Positions 26,227 through 34,972 of a DNA stretch of 64,000 nt are shown here, piece after piece. Source of the stretch: Anaerotruncus sp. G3(2012) (GTDB lineage Bacteria > Bacillota > Clostridia > Oscillospirales > Ruminococcaceae); NCBI RefSeq assembly GCF_000403395.2, contig NZ_KE159657.1:734362-798361 (forward strand), written 5' to 3'. Under the pieces are notes generated by a model, which did not search any database, was not told the origin of the DNA, and was given only the letters and a program-made list of their open reading frames with translations. Position 1 is the first letter of the stretch. Every line of letters begins with the position of its first letter. The translations under genes and the position numbers were made by a program.

Positions 26227-27039
26227 ATGTTGTTACCAGTCGTAATTGTTGGCGGGATCGGCCTTGTCTGCTCTGTGATCCTCGTGATTGCCGCAAAGGT
26301 GATGGCAATGCCCGCCGATGAGCTGTTTGATGCGATCCGCGCAGAGCTTCCGGGCGCAAACTGCGGTGCGTGCGGATACGCCGGATGCGATGACTATGCA
26401 AAAGCGGTCGCGCACAGCGGTGCAAAAACCAACCTTTGTATCCCTGGCGGTGCAGGGACTGCGGCGGCAGTCAGCGCTGCAATGGGTGTTGTAGCCGAAG
26501 AGGTCAAACCGCAGTACGCGGTTGTCCACTGCTCGGGAAACTGTAATGTTACCGAGGACAGCATGGATTATCAGGGCAAACAGACCTGTGCGGCAAGCAA
26601 GATGTTCTATAACGGCAAGGGGAGCTGCCAGTTCGGCTGTCTCGGATTTGGCGACTGCATGAACGTCTGCCAGTATGGCGCGATTGCGATTGTAAACGGA
26701 ATCGCGGTTGTGGATAAGTCGGTTTGCGTCGGCTGCGGAATGTGCTCCAAGGTGTGCCCGAACCATCTGATCTCGGTGATCCCTGCTACCAACACGATCT
26801 ATGTTGGATGCAGTTCCAAGGATAAGGGCGCTGTAACACGCAAGGTCTGTAAAAATGGCTGCATCGGCTGTAAGAAGTGCGAGAAAGCCTGTGAGCAGGG
26901 CGCGATTACTGTGACAGATAATGTCGCTTCGATTGATCCGGAGAAATGCATCAACTGCGGCAAGTGTGTCACAGGATGCCCCACTGGTGCTATCGTCACC
27001 TGCGAGTCCCGCTGTGAGTCGATCCCCGTCAGTGCATAA
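26227..27039 (+). CDS. rnfB: Rnf complex subunit RnfB
   Basis: Ferredoxin-facing iron-sulfur subunit; 270 residues. One N-terminal helix, then a [4Fe-4S] domain (ANCGACGYAGCDDYA plus a later Cys near residue 72), then several ferredoxin motifs: CNVTEDSM region Cys, CLGFGDCMNVC, CVGCGMCSKVCP, CIGCKKCEKAC and CINCGKCVTGCP. It takes electrons from reduced ferredoxin. It lies 15 bases after rnfA, is last in the operon and is followed by a perfect terminator palindrome. Confidence 0.97.
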   Translation: MLLPVVIVGGIGLVCSVILVIAAKVMAMPADELFDAIRAELPGANCGACGYAGCDDYAKAVAHSGAKTNLCIPGGAGTAAAVSAAMGVVAEEVKPQYAVVHCSGNCNVTEDSMDYQGKQTCAASKMFYNGKGSCQFGCLGFGDCMNVCQYGAIAIVNGIAVVDKSVCVGCGMCSKVCPNHLISVIPATNTIYVGCSSKDKGAVTRKVCKNGCIGCKKCEKACEQGAITVTDNVASIDPEKCINCGKCVTGCPTGAIVTCESRCESIPVSA

Positions 27040-27045
27040 GAAAGC

Positions 27046-27085
27046 GACATCCCATCGGATCATATGATCCGATGGGATGTCTTTT
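27046..27085. terminator. bidirectional terminator between rnfB and the pseudouridine synthase
   Basis: A perfect 18-base palindromic stem (GACATCCCATCGGATCAT and its complement) followed by TTTT on the plus side. The minus-strand gene stops inside it (27060-27062). Confidence 0.85.
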
Positions 27086-28040
27086 CCATATCATTAAATT
27101 CGTCCTGAAACCAGACCTTTGGGACCGTAAATGTTTTTCCGTCCAGATAGTTGAGAATCCCGGCATCAGTGCGGAATCGAAAGGTTAGTTTATAGGAGTA
27201 AAGCGCCTGAAACTTGTGTCCGGTTCCCTTATTGTCGCGTTGATGTCCATATTTTGCATCCCCGAGCAGCGGATGCCCGATAGAAGCCAGGTGTGCCCGA
27301 ATCTGGTGGGTACGGCCGGTGAGCAGATCGACTTCAAGCAGGGACCGGTGGCCATGCTCTGCAAGGACGCGATAACGGGTGAGGATCGTCCGGCCGTCTT
27401 TGAGCGGGCGCTCTGAAACCGTAACGGTATTGGTTTCGCTGTTTTTGACAAGGTATCCCTTGAGGGTATCGGAAGTGTTTGGCATCCTTCCATGGACGAT
27501 GCAGAGATAGAGTTTTTGCAGTTCCCGGTCTTTGATCTTCTGGTTCAGCACGCGCAGGGAGGCGGCATTTTTTGCCGCAATCACGATCCCGCCAGTGTTC
27601 CGGTCAATCCGGTTGCAGAGAGCGGGGACAAAGCTGTTTTCCTGCCCGGGCTGGTATTCTCCTTTTTGATAGAGATAGTGCAGGATTCGATTAATCAGGG
27701 TATCAGGAAGGCGGCTGTCGTCCTCATGTACGACAAGCCCCGGGCGCTTGTCTACCAGCAGAAGGTTGTCGTCCTCATATAAAATGTCAAGCCGCATGGG
27801 AGCCGATAAGAATTCCAGACATTTTTGCGGAGGAGAAAAGAATTCATCGTTGATGTAGAGGGCAAGGAGGTCCCCTTCCGCCAAACGAGTGGAAATTTCG
27901 CAGCGCTTGCCATTCAGCTTTACCCGTTTTAGCCGGATATATTTGTAAAGCAGATTTTGCGGCAGAAGCGGGACCGCTTTGGTTAGGAATTTATCTACCC
28001 GCTGGCCGGCATCATTGGCATTGATTGTGAATTCCTTCAT
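27060..28040 (-). CDS. RluA-family RNA pseudouridine synthase
   Basis: Converts uridine to pseudouridine in rRNA or tRNA; 326 residues. An N-terminal S4 domain (about 12-70; GQRVDKFLTKAVPLLPQNLL) precedes the catalytic domain. The catalytic Asp is in the motif NRIDRNTGGIVIAAK (the common form is RLDxxTSG). GRTHQIRAHLASIGHPLLGD is near residue 250. The ATG at 28040 has GGAGGA upstream; the frame is open to 28256 but that part overlaps the pyrE promoter. Site specificity cannot be read from sequence. Confidence 0.93.
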   Translation of the reverse strand: MKEFTINANDAGQRVDKFLTKAVPLLPQNLLYKYIRLKRVKLNGKRCEISTRLAEGDLLALYINDEFFSPPQKCLEFLSAPMRLDILYEDDNLLLVDKRPGLVVHEDDSRLPDTLINRILHYLYQKGEYQPGQENSFVPALCNRIDRNTGGIVIAAKNAASLRVLNQKIKDRELQKLYLCIVHGRMPNTSDTLKGYLVKNSETNTVTVSERPLKDGRTILTRYRVLAEHGHRSLLEVDLLTGRTHQIRAHLASIGHPLLGDAKYGHQRDNKGTGHKFQALYSYKLTFRFRTDAGILNYLDGKTFTVPKVWFQDEFNDMEKTSHRII

Positions 28041-28197
28041 AAGTTCCTCCGTTCTCAGGATTCGAAACGCTGCTTTTGCAGCAGTTTGCTGGAATTGGCT
28101 ACCAGAGCGGAAACCTGCATATCTTCTGGCCGTAATTGTGATACCAGCTCTTTTTACAGCCATTATAGCATATTTTTTTAAAATACGGCAGATTCTA

Positions 28198-28226
28198 TTG
28201 GCAAAAAACGAAGGATTTGCTATAAT
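28198..28226 (+). promoter_or_regulatory. promoter of pyrE
   Basis: TTGGCA (28198-28203), 17-base spacer, TATAAT (28221-28226), 55 bases before pyrE. Confidence 0.75.
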
Positions 28227-28281
28227 ATGCGCAGAAGCAAAGGTTTGCGCCGCCATAACAATTCAGAAAGAGGTTGTATAT

Positions 28282-28866
28282 ATGATTACACGTGAAAGAG
28301 TAGAAGAGATTTTAAAAGAGTCCGGTGTGCTGCTGGAAGGGCACTTTCTTCTGACATCCGGCCGCCATTCCAACAAATATATGCAGTGTGCCAAAATCTT
28401 CCGGCATACGAAATATAGTGAGGAGCTTTGTGGTGCGCTTGCAGAGCTTTATCAGGATGAAAAAATTGATGTCGTGATTGGTCCCGCGATGGGAGCAGTA
28501 CAGATGGCCTACGAGGTCAGCCGGCAGATTGGGTGCGAAAATTTCTTCACCGAGCGGGTTGACGGTAAGATGGAACTGCGCCGCGGGTTTGAGGTCACGC
28601 CTGGAATGCGCTGCCTGCTCGTCGAAGATGTTGTGACCACTGGAGGTTCGGTCAAAGAGGTTGCCGAGCTGGTGAAATCGTTGGGCGGCGTGGTGGTCGG
28701 GATTGGCTCGATCGTCGACCGCAGCAACGGGGCTGTTGACTTTGGGTTCCCGTTCAAGGCGGTTTATCCGGTAGAGGTCGTCTCGTGGGAAGCGCAGGAT
28801 TGCCCGCTCTGCCGTGAGGGGAAGCTGCCGGCGGTGAAGCCCGGAAGCAGAAAGCTTCCGGAATAA
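28282..28866 (+). CDS. pyrE: orotate phosphoribosyltransferase
   Basis: Makes orotidine 5'-phosphate from orotate and PRPP in pyrimidine synthesis. 194 residues. The N-terminal FLLTSGRHSNKYMQCAK motif binds orotate; the PRPP loop is LLVEDVVTTGGSVKEV near residue 115. The ATG at 28282 follows AGAGGT. The frame is open to 27979 but upstream residues are not PyrE-like. Other pyr genes are absent here; radC follows 26 bases later. Confidence 0.95.
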   Translation: MITRERVEEILKESGVLLEGHFLLTSGRHSNKYMQCAKIFRHTKYSEELCGALAELYQDEKIDVVIGPAMGAVQMAYEVSRQIGCENFFTERVDGKMELRRGFEVTPGMRCLLVEDVVTTGGSVKEVAELVKSLGGVVVGIGSIVDRSNGAVDFGFPFKAVYPVEVVSWEAQDCPLCREGKLPAVKPGSRKLPE

Positions 28867-28892
28867 AAGAAACAGGTCGGGTGGTGTAAAGG

Positions 28893-29612
28893 ATGTCCGG
28901 CTATCATGATGGTCATAGGCAGCGGCTCAAAAAACGCTTTTTGAAAGAGGACCTGGATGGGTTTGAACCACATGAGGTGCTGGAACTAATCCTGTTTTAT
29001 GCGATACCCCGAAGAGATACCAATGATTTGGCACATCGTTTGATCCAGTATTTTGGGGACATCACTGCTGTATTTGATGCGGAGGTTCCAGAGCTTTGCG
29101 AGGTAGAGGGAATCGGTGAGAACGCTGCTGTTCTGATCAAACTGTTTGCATCCGGCTGCCGTTATTATCTTAATGCATACAACAAAAAAGGTGCGGTAAT
29201 TCAAACAACAGAGCAGGCGGTGGAATATCTGCGTCCGAAGTTCATCGGCAGATCGAACCGGGAAAATATCTGTGTCCTTTTTCTGGATAACAAGGGGAGA
29301 GTTTCCTACTGCGATATTGTGGGTGAGGGAACCATAAATATGGCGTCAGTTTATATCCGCAACATTGTTGAACTGGCGCTTCGGTTCCGGGCGGTGTCTG
29401 TCATCTTCTCTCATAACCATCCGCGGGGACTGGTGAATCCTTCAAATGCGGATATTTCTGTCACACACGAGCTTTACCAAGCCTTGAAAACAGTGCAGAT
29501 CAAGCTGACAGATCATATCATCTTTACCGAAACCGACTTTCTTTCGATGCGCAGTTTTGGCTACTTTTCGTTTGAAGATGGGCATACATATAGCCAAATC
29601 GCTTCGAAGTGA
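28893..29612 (+). CDS. radC: RadC family JAMM-domain protein
   Basis: 239 residues. An N-terminal helix-hairpin-helix-like region (GFEPHEVLELILFYAIPR, later VEGIGENAAVLIKLF) precedes a JAMM metalloprotease-like domain with SHNHPRGLVNPSNADISVT (His-x-His ... Ser ... Asp). The family was once tied to DNA repair but the activity is unsettled. It lies after pyrE, probably co-transcribed. The domain assignment is secure, the role is not. Confidence 0.93.
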   Translation: MSGYHDGHRQRLKKRFLKEDLDGFEPHEVLELILFYAIPRRDTNDLAHRLIQYFGDITAVFDAEVPELCEVEGIGENAAVLIKLFASGCRYYLNAYNKKGAVIQTTEQAVEYLRPKFIGRSNRENICVLFLDNKGRVSYCDIVGEGTINMASVYIRNIVELALRFRAVSVIFSHNHPRGLVNPSNADISVTHELYQALKTVQIKLTDHIIFTETDFLSMRSFGYFSFEDGHTYSQIASK

Positions 29613-29700
29613 CATGTTATTTGGAAGCGGGTTGACCAATGACTGAAAACAGGAGCTTTCAGAACTGGATTGCTCCGATTGGATATGGGAGGATTTGCGT

Positions 29701-30366
29701 ATGATGTTCAATAAAAACCGGTTGCTTCTGGTGATGCTGGCATCACTTATGGTGTTGTCGTCGTCTGCATGTGCGAAGTCAGGGGGAGGACAGGAGCAGA
29801 GCAGTGAACCTGTTGCATCCTCGTCTGCTTCTGCACAGGTGGAGGAGCCTGTCTCTTCAGAAAATATGTCCGGAGATGCCAATCCGGATGAACCAACCCT
29901 GAAGAATTTTAAAACCACCGATTTGGATGGCAATGAGGTCACGCAGGAAATTTTTTCGAATGCTGACCTGACCATGATAAACATTTGGGCGACCTACTGC
30001 AATCCCTGCCTCGGGGAGATGCCAGACCTTGGCGTACTCGCAGAGGAATATGCGGATCAGGGGGTGCAGATTGTCGGTATTTTGATGGATGTTTATGACC
30101 AGAATTGGAATGTGGTCCAGTCACAGGTGGATTTGGCGAAGGAAATTATCCAAGAGACCGGTGCGGACTATCTCCACCTGATGCCGTCTACTGATCTGAT
30201 CTATGCAAAACTGCGATATGTGCAGGCGGTGCCCGAAACCATTTTTGTGGATAAAGAGGGGAACCTGGTGGGGGAACCTCACCTTGGTGCCCGCACAAAG
30301 GACAAGTGGTCGGAGGAAATTCAAAAACGTCTGGAGATGGTGCATAGTGAAGCTGGTGCAGGCTAA
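29701..30366 (+). CDS. TlpA/ResA-like thioredoxin-fold lipoprotein
   Basis: Exported thiol-disulfide protein, 221 residues. A signal peptide ends in a weak lipobox (LSSSAC), followed by a Ser/Glu-rich linker (about 25-65) and a TlpA-like fold with active site [13 protein letters not shown] (CXXC near residue 100) and the cis-Pro region [12 protein letters not shown]. Likely reduces or oxidises thiols outside the membrane. The ATG at 29701 (GGGAGGA upstream) is preferred over a TTG 6 bases earlier. It overlaps a 48-residue CXXC gene by 20 bases and precedes a membrane ferredoxin, which could supply electrons. Confidence 0.88.
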   Translation: MMFNKNRLLLVMLASLMVLSSSACAKSGGGQEQSSEPVASSSASAQVEEPVSSENMSGDANPDEPTLKNFKTTDLDGNEVTQEIFSNADLTMINIWATYCNPCLGEMPDLGVLAEEYADQGVQIVGILMDVYDQNWNVVQSQVDLAKEIIQETGADYLHLMPSTDLIYAKLRYVQAVPETIFVDKEGNLVGEPHLGARTKDKWSEEIQKRLEMVHSEAGAG

Positions 30367-30493
30367 CTGGAAGGCCGCGGCATTGCTTATTGTCGGCGCA
30401 GCTATGATCGTTGCTGGCATCCTGCGCGGAGAGGTATATACCGTGTTTACAAAAGCGGCAAATATCTGTTTGGAGTGTATCGGAATTGGGTAA
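30347..30493 (+). CDS. CD1871A-type 48-residue CXXC membrane protein
   Basis: Small protein with GTG start at 30347. One hydrophobic segment ([19 protein letters not shown], about 7-26) is followed by a short tail with CLEC near the C terminus. It matches the clostridial family of CD1871A-like CXXC proteins found beside membrane ferredoxins. It overlaps the thioredoxin gene before it by 20 bases and the next gene by 8, so the three are probably co-translated. A thiol relay between membrane and exported partner is inferred. Confidence 0.75.
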   Translation: MKLVQANWKAAALLIVGAAMIVAGILRGEVYTVFTKAANICLECIGIG

Positions 30494-31358
30494 TCATCTG
30501 AAACGAGCGGGAAACCGGCTGCGCCTTTTGGTGCAGATTGGCTTTACTGCATTAACAAATGGCTATCTGGCAGGATTTCTTCGTGGTAAGATTTACACGG
30601 GAAAGACAAAATCCCTTTGCGTTCCCGGTTTGAATTGTTATTCCTGCCCAGGAGCGCTTGGTTCCTGCCCAATCGGTTCCCTTCAGGCTGTGCTTGCGGA
30701 CCGAAACTACAAATTTGCATTTTATGTTTCGGGTTTTCTCCTGTTGTTCGGGGCGGTTCTGGGACGGTTTGTCTGTGGCTGGCTTTGCCCGTTCGGACTG
30801 GTACAGGACCTTCTCCACAAAATCCCATTTCCCAAAAAGTTCCGGAAAATTCCGGGGGATCGCTGGCTGAAATTTCTCAAATACCTGATTTTGGCGGGGT
30901 TTGTGATCCTTTTGCCGCTTTATGCAGTGAATTTTATCGGGCAGGGCCAACCATGGTTCTGCAAATATATCTGTCCATCCGGCACTTTGCTTGGCGGATG
31001 GCCGCTTGTCTCTGCAAACCCCTCGCTACAGCAGACGATCGGGTGGCTGTTTGCATGGAAAAATCTGATTCTGGTGGTTCTGCTGGTTCTGTCCATGCTG
31101 ATCTATCGTCCGTTTTGCAGGTATCTTTGCCCACTCGGTGCGATTTACGGGCTTTTTAACCCGATCGCGTTCTATCGTTATCGGATCAATGCTGAAAAAT
31201 GTACGGCATGCGGTCTTTGCCAGAGGACATGCGGCTTGGATATACCGGTTCACCAAACTCCGAATAGTCCGGAGTGCATCCGCTGTGGGAACTGTGCGAA
31301 AGCCTGCCCGCATCAGGCGATTGAAACCCCGTTTTCAAAAATCTGTCAGGCAGATTAA
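30486..31358 (+). CDS. membrane 4Fe-4S ferredoxin-type protein (NapH/YccM-like)
   Basis: 290 residues, about four to five helices. Cys motifs: [20 protein letters not shown] near residue 45, CGWLCPFG near 95, CKYICPSG near 160 and CRYLCPLG near 215. They are followed by two ferredoxin motifs at the C terminus ([12 protein letters not shown] and [12 protein letters not shown]). Relatives carry electrons across or along the membrane. No ATG is available before the first conserved part. The TTG at 30486 has GGAG 9 bases upstream and is the likely start. Context suggests it reduces the CXXC protein and TlpA-like lipoprotein. Confidence 0.85.
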   Translation: MGNHLKRAGNRLRLLVQIGFTALTNGYLAGFLRGKIYTGKTKSLCVPGLNCYSCPGALGSCPIGSLQAVLADRNYKFAFYVSGFLLLFGAVLGRFVCGWLCPFGLVQDLLHKIPFPKKFRKIPGDRWLKFLKYLILAGFVILLPLYAVNFIGQGQPWFCKYICPSGTLLGGWPLVSANPSLQQTIGWLFAWKNLILVVLLVLSMLIYRPFCRYLCPLGAIYGLFNPIAFYRYRINAEKCTACGLCQRTCGLDIPVHQTPNSPECIRCGNCAKACPHQAIETPFSKICQAD

Positions 31359-31375
31359 AAAGCAGATTGGACTTT

Positions 31376-31411
31376 ATTCCGCACAGTTTTTGCTGCTGCG
31401 GAATTTTTTTT
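31376..31411 (+). terminator. terminator after the membrane ferredoxin gene
   Basis: ATTCCGCA (31376-31383) pairs with TGCGGAAT (31397-31404), followed by seven T. Confidence 0.85.
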
Positions 31412-31613
31412 GGAAATTTACACAAACTATTCCGGATAAATGCACCGCACCCTCTTGCAATTCCTTTCTGGTTATGGTATTATATTACGGCTGATATGGA
31501 ACGATTGTCAGCAAAACACACATCATGCCATCGTTTTGTCGGTGTCCTCACGGGGATGATAGGGCGAGCCGAAAGCGTGATGGAGGAAATGAACCGAAAG
31601 AGAGGAATTTATC

Positions 31614-32348
31614 ATGGGCGTAGTATCTATGAAACAACTGTTGGAGGCGGGCGTTCACTTTGGTCATCAGACCAGAAGATGGAACCCTAAAATGGCACGT
31701 TATATCTTTACGGAGAGAAACGGCATCTATATCATCGACCTCCAGAAAACAGTCAAGAAACTGGACGAGGCGTATATGTTTGTCCGCGACCTTGCCGCAA
31801 ATGGCGGGAATGTCCTGTTCGTCGGGACCAAGAAACAGGCGGGGGATTCGGTCCGTGAGGAAGCGACTCGCGCAGGCGCCTATTATGTAAATGCCAGATG
31901 GCTGGGCGGTATGATGACCAACTTCAAGACCATCCGCCGCAGAATCGACCGTCTCGCACAGCTGCGCAAGATGGAAGAGGATGGAACCTTTGACCGTCTG
32001 CCGAAGAAAGAGGTCAGCAAGCTCAACCTCGAGATCGAGAAGCTCGAAAAGTTCCTTGGCGGTATCAAGGATATGAAGAAGCTGCCGGCAGCAATGTTTA
32101 TTGTCGACCCCAGAAAAGAGAAGATTGCGGTTGCAGAAGCGAAAAAGCTTGGTATTCCGATCGTTGCGATCGTCGATACCAACTGTGATCCGGACGAAAT
32201 CGACTATGTAATCCCGGGCAATGATGACGCAATTCGTGCGGTTAAGCTGCTTTCTGCCACAATGGCTGATGCAATCATTGAAGGCCGTCAGGGTGCGGAA
32301 TCCGCAGAAGCTGCTGCAGAGAAAGAAGAGGAAGCGGCAGCGGAATAA
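31614..32348 (+). CDS. rpsB: 30S ribosomal protein S2
   Basis: 244 residues. N-terminal [24 protein letters not shown] and the mid-protein [14 protein letters not shown] are diagnostic; the C-terminal tail is Glu/Ala-rich. AGAGAGGAA precedes the ATG. The 200-base stretch upstream probably holds the promoter and a leader, but I see no clean boxes. Followed by tsf; the usual pyrH and frr do not follow. Confidence 0.97.
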   Translation: MGVVSMKQLLEAGVHFGHQTRRWNPKMARYIFTERNGIYIIDLQKTVKKLDEAYMFVRDLAANGGNVLFVGTKKQAGDSVREEATRAGAYYVNARWLGGMMTNFKTIRRRIDRLAQLRKMEEDGTFDRLPKKEVSKLNLEIEKLEKFLGGIKDMKKLPAAMFIVDPRKEKIAVAEAKKLGIPIVAIVDTNCDPDEIDYVIPGNDDAIRAVKLLSATMADAIIEGRQGAESAEAAAEKEEEAAAE

Positions 32349-32389
32349 ATTCGATTGTGCGGAAACGATAGAATGGAGGTTTGAATAAA

Positions 32390-33310
32390 ATGGCTTTTAC
32401 AGCGAAAGACGTACAGGCGTTGAGAGAGAAAACCGGCGTCGGCATGATGGAGTGCAAAAAGGCACTTACCGAGACCGACGGCGATATGGATAAGGCAATC
32501 GAGGTGCTCCGTGAAAAGGGGCTCGCAGCTGTTACCAAAAAGGCTGGCAGGATTGCGGCTGAGGGCGTTGTACTTGCGATGGTCGACGAGGCAACAAAAG
32601 TGGGCGTCGTGATCGAGGTCAACTCGGAGACTGATTTTGTCGCGAAGAACGAAAAGTTCATGGAGTTTGTCACTTCCTGTGCAAAAACAGTTGCGGCAAA
32701 TAAACCTGCTTCGGTGGAAGAGCTTCTGCCGATGAAAGCGGTTGGTTCTGATCTGACGGTCGAGGAAGAGCTGCGTGACAAAGTTCTCACGATTGGTGAG
32801 AACATGAAGATTCGCCGCTTCACCTATGCGGAGGGTGTTTTGACCACTTACGTCCATGGCGGCGGTAAGATCGGTGTTATGGTTACCTTCGATTCGGATG
32901 TTGCCGATAAAGAAGGCTTTGGTGCCTACGCAAAAGATGTTGCGATGCAGGTTGCGGCAATCAATCCGGGATATCTGGATTCCGCTGCTGTTCCGGCTAA
33001 CGTGATCGAGCATGAGAAGGAGATTCTCAAGGCGCAGATTTCGAATGATCCGAAGCTCAGCAACAAGCCTGCAAATATCATCGAGAAGATGGTTGATGGT
33101 AGAATCGGAAAATACTACAAGGAGAACTGCCTCCTTGAGCAGGCATTTGTAAAGAATGGCGATATTAACATCGCACAGTATACCGAGCAGACTGCAAAAG
33201 AGCTTGGCGGTTCTATTAAGATCACTGGATTTGTCCGCTATGAGAAGGGCGAGGGCCTTGAGAAAAAGGAAGAGAACTTTGCGGATGAAGTTGCCAGCAT
33301 GATGAAATAG
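32390..33310 (+). CDS. tsf: translation elongation factor Ts
   Basis: Nucleotide exchange factor for EF-Tu, 306 residues. N-terminal UBA-like part (VQALREKTGVGMMECKKAL) and the TDFVAKNEKF motif are typical. The ATG at 32390 is 9 bases after GGAGGT; a TTG at 32381 abuts the ribosome binding site and was rejected. Co-transcribed with rpsB and ends at a strong terminator. Confidence 0.97.
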   Translation: MAFTAKDVQALREKTGVGMMECKKALTETDGDMDKAIEVLREKGLAAVTKKAGRIAAEGVVLAMVDEATKVGVVIEVNSETDFVAKNEKFMEFVTSCAKTVAANKPASVEELLPMKAVGSDLTVEEELRDKVLTIGENMKIRRFTYAEGVLTTYVHGGGKIGVMVTFDSDVADKEGFGAYAKDVAMQVAAINPGYLDSAAVPANVIEHEKEILKAQISNDPKLSNKPANIIEKMVDGRIGKYYKENCLLEQAFVKNGDINIAQYTEQTAKELGGSIKITGFVRYEKGEGLEKKEENFADEVASMMK

Positions 33311-33372
33311 TCTGCCGTATCTCAACTTTTTAAGGCAACATAAAAACAGAGCGGTTATCAGACAGAATGCGG

Positions 33373-33417
33373 AAAAGGACAAGCAAAAAGCGGTTTGTTT
33401 TTGCTTGTCCTTTTTTC
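33373..33417 (+). terminator. terminator after tsf
   Basis: A 17-base perfect stem (AAAAGGACAAGCAAAAA and its complement) followed by a T run. Confidence 0.9.
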
Positions 33418-33477
33418 TGTGTTATGAACTTAAATGTAAAATAGATCAATTTGAAAGCACGCTCCCTAAAAACAGAG

Positions 33478-33516
33478 ACCGGGTGGAAAAGCAAACTGCT
33501 TTTCCACCCGGTTTTA
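33478..33516. terminator. second strong hairpin between tsf and the spore-protein gene
   Basis: ACCGGGTGGAAAAGCA pairs perfectly with TGCTTTTCCACCCGGT around AAC, then TTTT. On the minus strand a T run also follows a few bases later. It may end transcription from the spore-protein gene. Confidence 0.7.
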
Positions 33517-33608
33517 TAGTCGAAAAACCTCAAAAGGATCATTACTTTCTTTTGAAGCCTGCGTTTTTTGCCCGCAGGGAGCCGACTTTGACGGCTCTGT
33601 TTCGTCTT

Positions 33609-33677
33609 ATATAGTCAACAGGTACGCCTTGTCCCCTTCCTTGAAAGCAGAATGGGTTTCAAGGATGTTGACTATAT
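33609..33677. repeat. nested inverted repeat
   Basis: Outer arms ATATAGTCAACA (33609-33620) and TGTTGACTATAT (33666-33677) are a perfect 12-base pair. Inner arms CCTTGAAA (33639-33646) and TTTCAAGG (33657-33664) are a perfect 8-base pair. The outer arm sequence recurs in single copy at 21788 and, shorter, at 55834. It could be a small MITE-like relic or an RNA structure. Confidence 0.55.
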
Positions 33678-33698
33678 CATAGGGCTGTCCGGTAGGGT

Positions 33699-33890
33699 TT
33701 ACTTAATCGAGTTCTCGTATGCCTGAATCATCTTTTTGACCATCTGGCCACCGATCGAACCAGCCTGTCTGGAGGTCAGATCACCATTGTAGCCCTGTTT
33801 CAGGTTGACGCCGACTTCGTTCGCCGCCTCCATCTTGAAACGGTTCATCGCATCTTTCGCCTCGGGGACAACATGTTTGTTACTAGCCAT
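33699..33890 (-). CDS. alpha/beta-type small acid-soluble spore protein
   Basis: DNA-protecting spore protein, 63 residues. The signature EVGVNLKQGYNGDLTSRQAG followed by GGQMVKKMI is diagnostic; the germination-protease site is expected within the N-terminal half near FKMEAANEVG. The ATG at 33890 has AAGGAG about 9 bases upstream. Forespore (sigma-G) control is expected from the family, but I could not pick convincing promoter boxes. It shows that the organism makes spores. Confidence 0.95.
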   Translation of the reverse strand: MASNKHVVPEAKDAMNRFKMEAANEVGVNLKQGYNGDLTSRQAGSIGGQMVKKMIQAYENSIK

Positions 33891-34105
33891 AATGATATAC
33901 ACTCCTTAAAATCGTTTGGTAGAATTGATTGCGTTTGCAGTACTAGTATCGTCCACAGGGAATGGATTATCACTGACAAATCTTGTGTGTGTATCCAGAT
34001 TTCAGCTTATCCCGATTAAAAAGTCAGGGAGGTTGCTTTGAATGGGCTGTACCTTCTATGAAAAAATAAGATCGGATCTGCAATCATTGCTCTGGATAGC
34101 AGGTG

Positions 34106-34660
34106 CTATAGGCTCAGATGCCAGCGGCTCAACCCCGCGAGCGGATTTTTTTTGCCAAGCAGACAGAAAATGGCGGCACACGCAAGCAGGCAGAACGGAT
34201 CGGGGGGAAAAGAAAATGCGGCAGGAAGTTCAAATGGTTCGACAGTGGAGCCATCAAATGCGTGCACCGGGCGCTGGAGAGAAATCACTGCGCTGTCCGG
34301 GGTCAGCGAGGAGAGGGTAAAGGTGTCAGAACTCAGGCGTCCGCAGGTCAGCGCGGGCAGATGACGGCTCGCAGCCTGCTTGAGCGTGCGCGGGTCGGAA
34401 CTGTTCAGAATTGCGATTGCGTGCCGGTTGACGGGTCCCACGGGTAGTTCTCTGCCATTGCGCAGAATCAAAACTGCGTTTTCGCAGGAGAGACGCGGAA
34501 ACCGTGGTCCAGTTGCGAACACCAGGTCAGGCGTTTCCCCTTCCAGTTTTGCGGACAGGGTACGCACATTCAAAAGAGAAATCCGTCCACCGTGACACTG
34601 AAGCAGTTTAAAAAGCTGTTTGTCTGGATCTTTTGCGGCAACCACCACCAAAAAAATCAC
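34106..34660 (-). CDS. hypothetical protein, conserved-looking C-terminal half
   Basis: A 184-residue frame that I believe is coding. The segment LPALTCGRLSSDTFTLSSLT then DSAVISLQRPVHAFDGSTVEP has the look of a conserved globular domain. The start is doubtful: GTG at 34660, or TTG at 34651 or GTG at 34648 placed after AGGTG. The N-terminal part LVVVAAKDPDKQLFKLLQ... could begin a nucleotide-binding fold. I do not recognise the family with certainty. A plus-strand frame over the same bases has no such features. Confidence 0.5.
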   Translation of the reverse strand: MIFLVVVAAKDPDKQLFKLLQCHGGRISLLNVRTLSAKLEGETPDLVFATGPRFPRLSCENAVLILRNGRELPVGPVNRHAIAILNSSDPRTLKQAASRHLPALTCGRLSSDTFTLSSLTPDSAVISLQRPVHAFDGSTVEPFELPAAFSFPPDPFCLLACAAIFCLLGKKNPLAGLSRWHLSL

Positions 34661-34902
34661 CTGCCAACTATTTTTCGCTATGAAATCGGATGCTTATAAC
34701 CATCTTGCTGCGGCAAATCTGCCGGGGATTCCAAAAAACATTTTTTTGAAACCATGCAATGATAGCTTTCCCTGGACACCAGTTAAAATCCACCATGCAT
34801 GGACTGTATTTTTGCGGGACCACATTTTTGATAAAAGAGGTTACCAGGAGGCACAAAATTACTTTTTTCGGTCAGGTATTTGGAACATTTTTCTGACAAG
34901 GC
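34661..34902. other. stretch without a supported gene
   Basis: AT-rich DNA upstream of the dipeptidase promoter. An open frame on the plus strand lacks a ribosome binding site and overlaps the preceding minus-strand gene and the promoter. Confidence 0.45.
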
Positions 34903-34931
34903 TTTACAAACGATTTTTTGGACAATATAAT
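34903..34931 (+). promoter_or_regulatory. promoter of the dipeptidase gene
   Basis: TTTACA (34903-34908), 17-base spacer, TATAAT (34926-34931), 42 bases before the ATG. Confidence 0.75.
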
Positions 34932-34972
34932 AGATAAAGTGGTATTGACTGAAACAGCAAAGGAGCGAAACT

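Noticed and set aside
28040..28256. N-terminal extension of the pseudouridine synthase
   Set aside because: The extension overlaps the pyrE promoter, is not family-like, and lacks a ribosome binding site; the ATG at 28040 has one.
34620..34937. 105-codon plus-strand frame before the dipeptidase
   Set aside because: Overlaps the dipeptidase promoter and a better minus-strand gene; no ribosome binding site.
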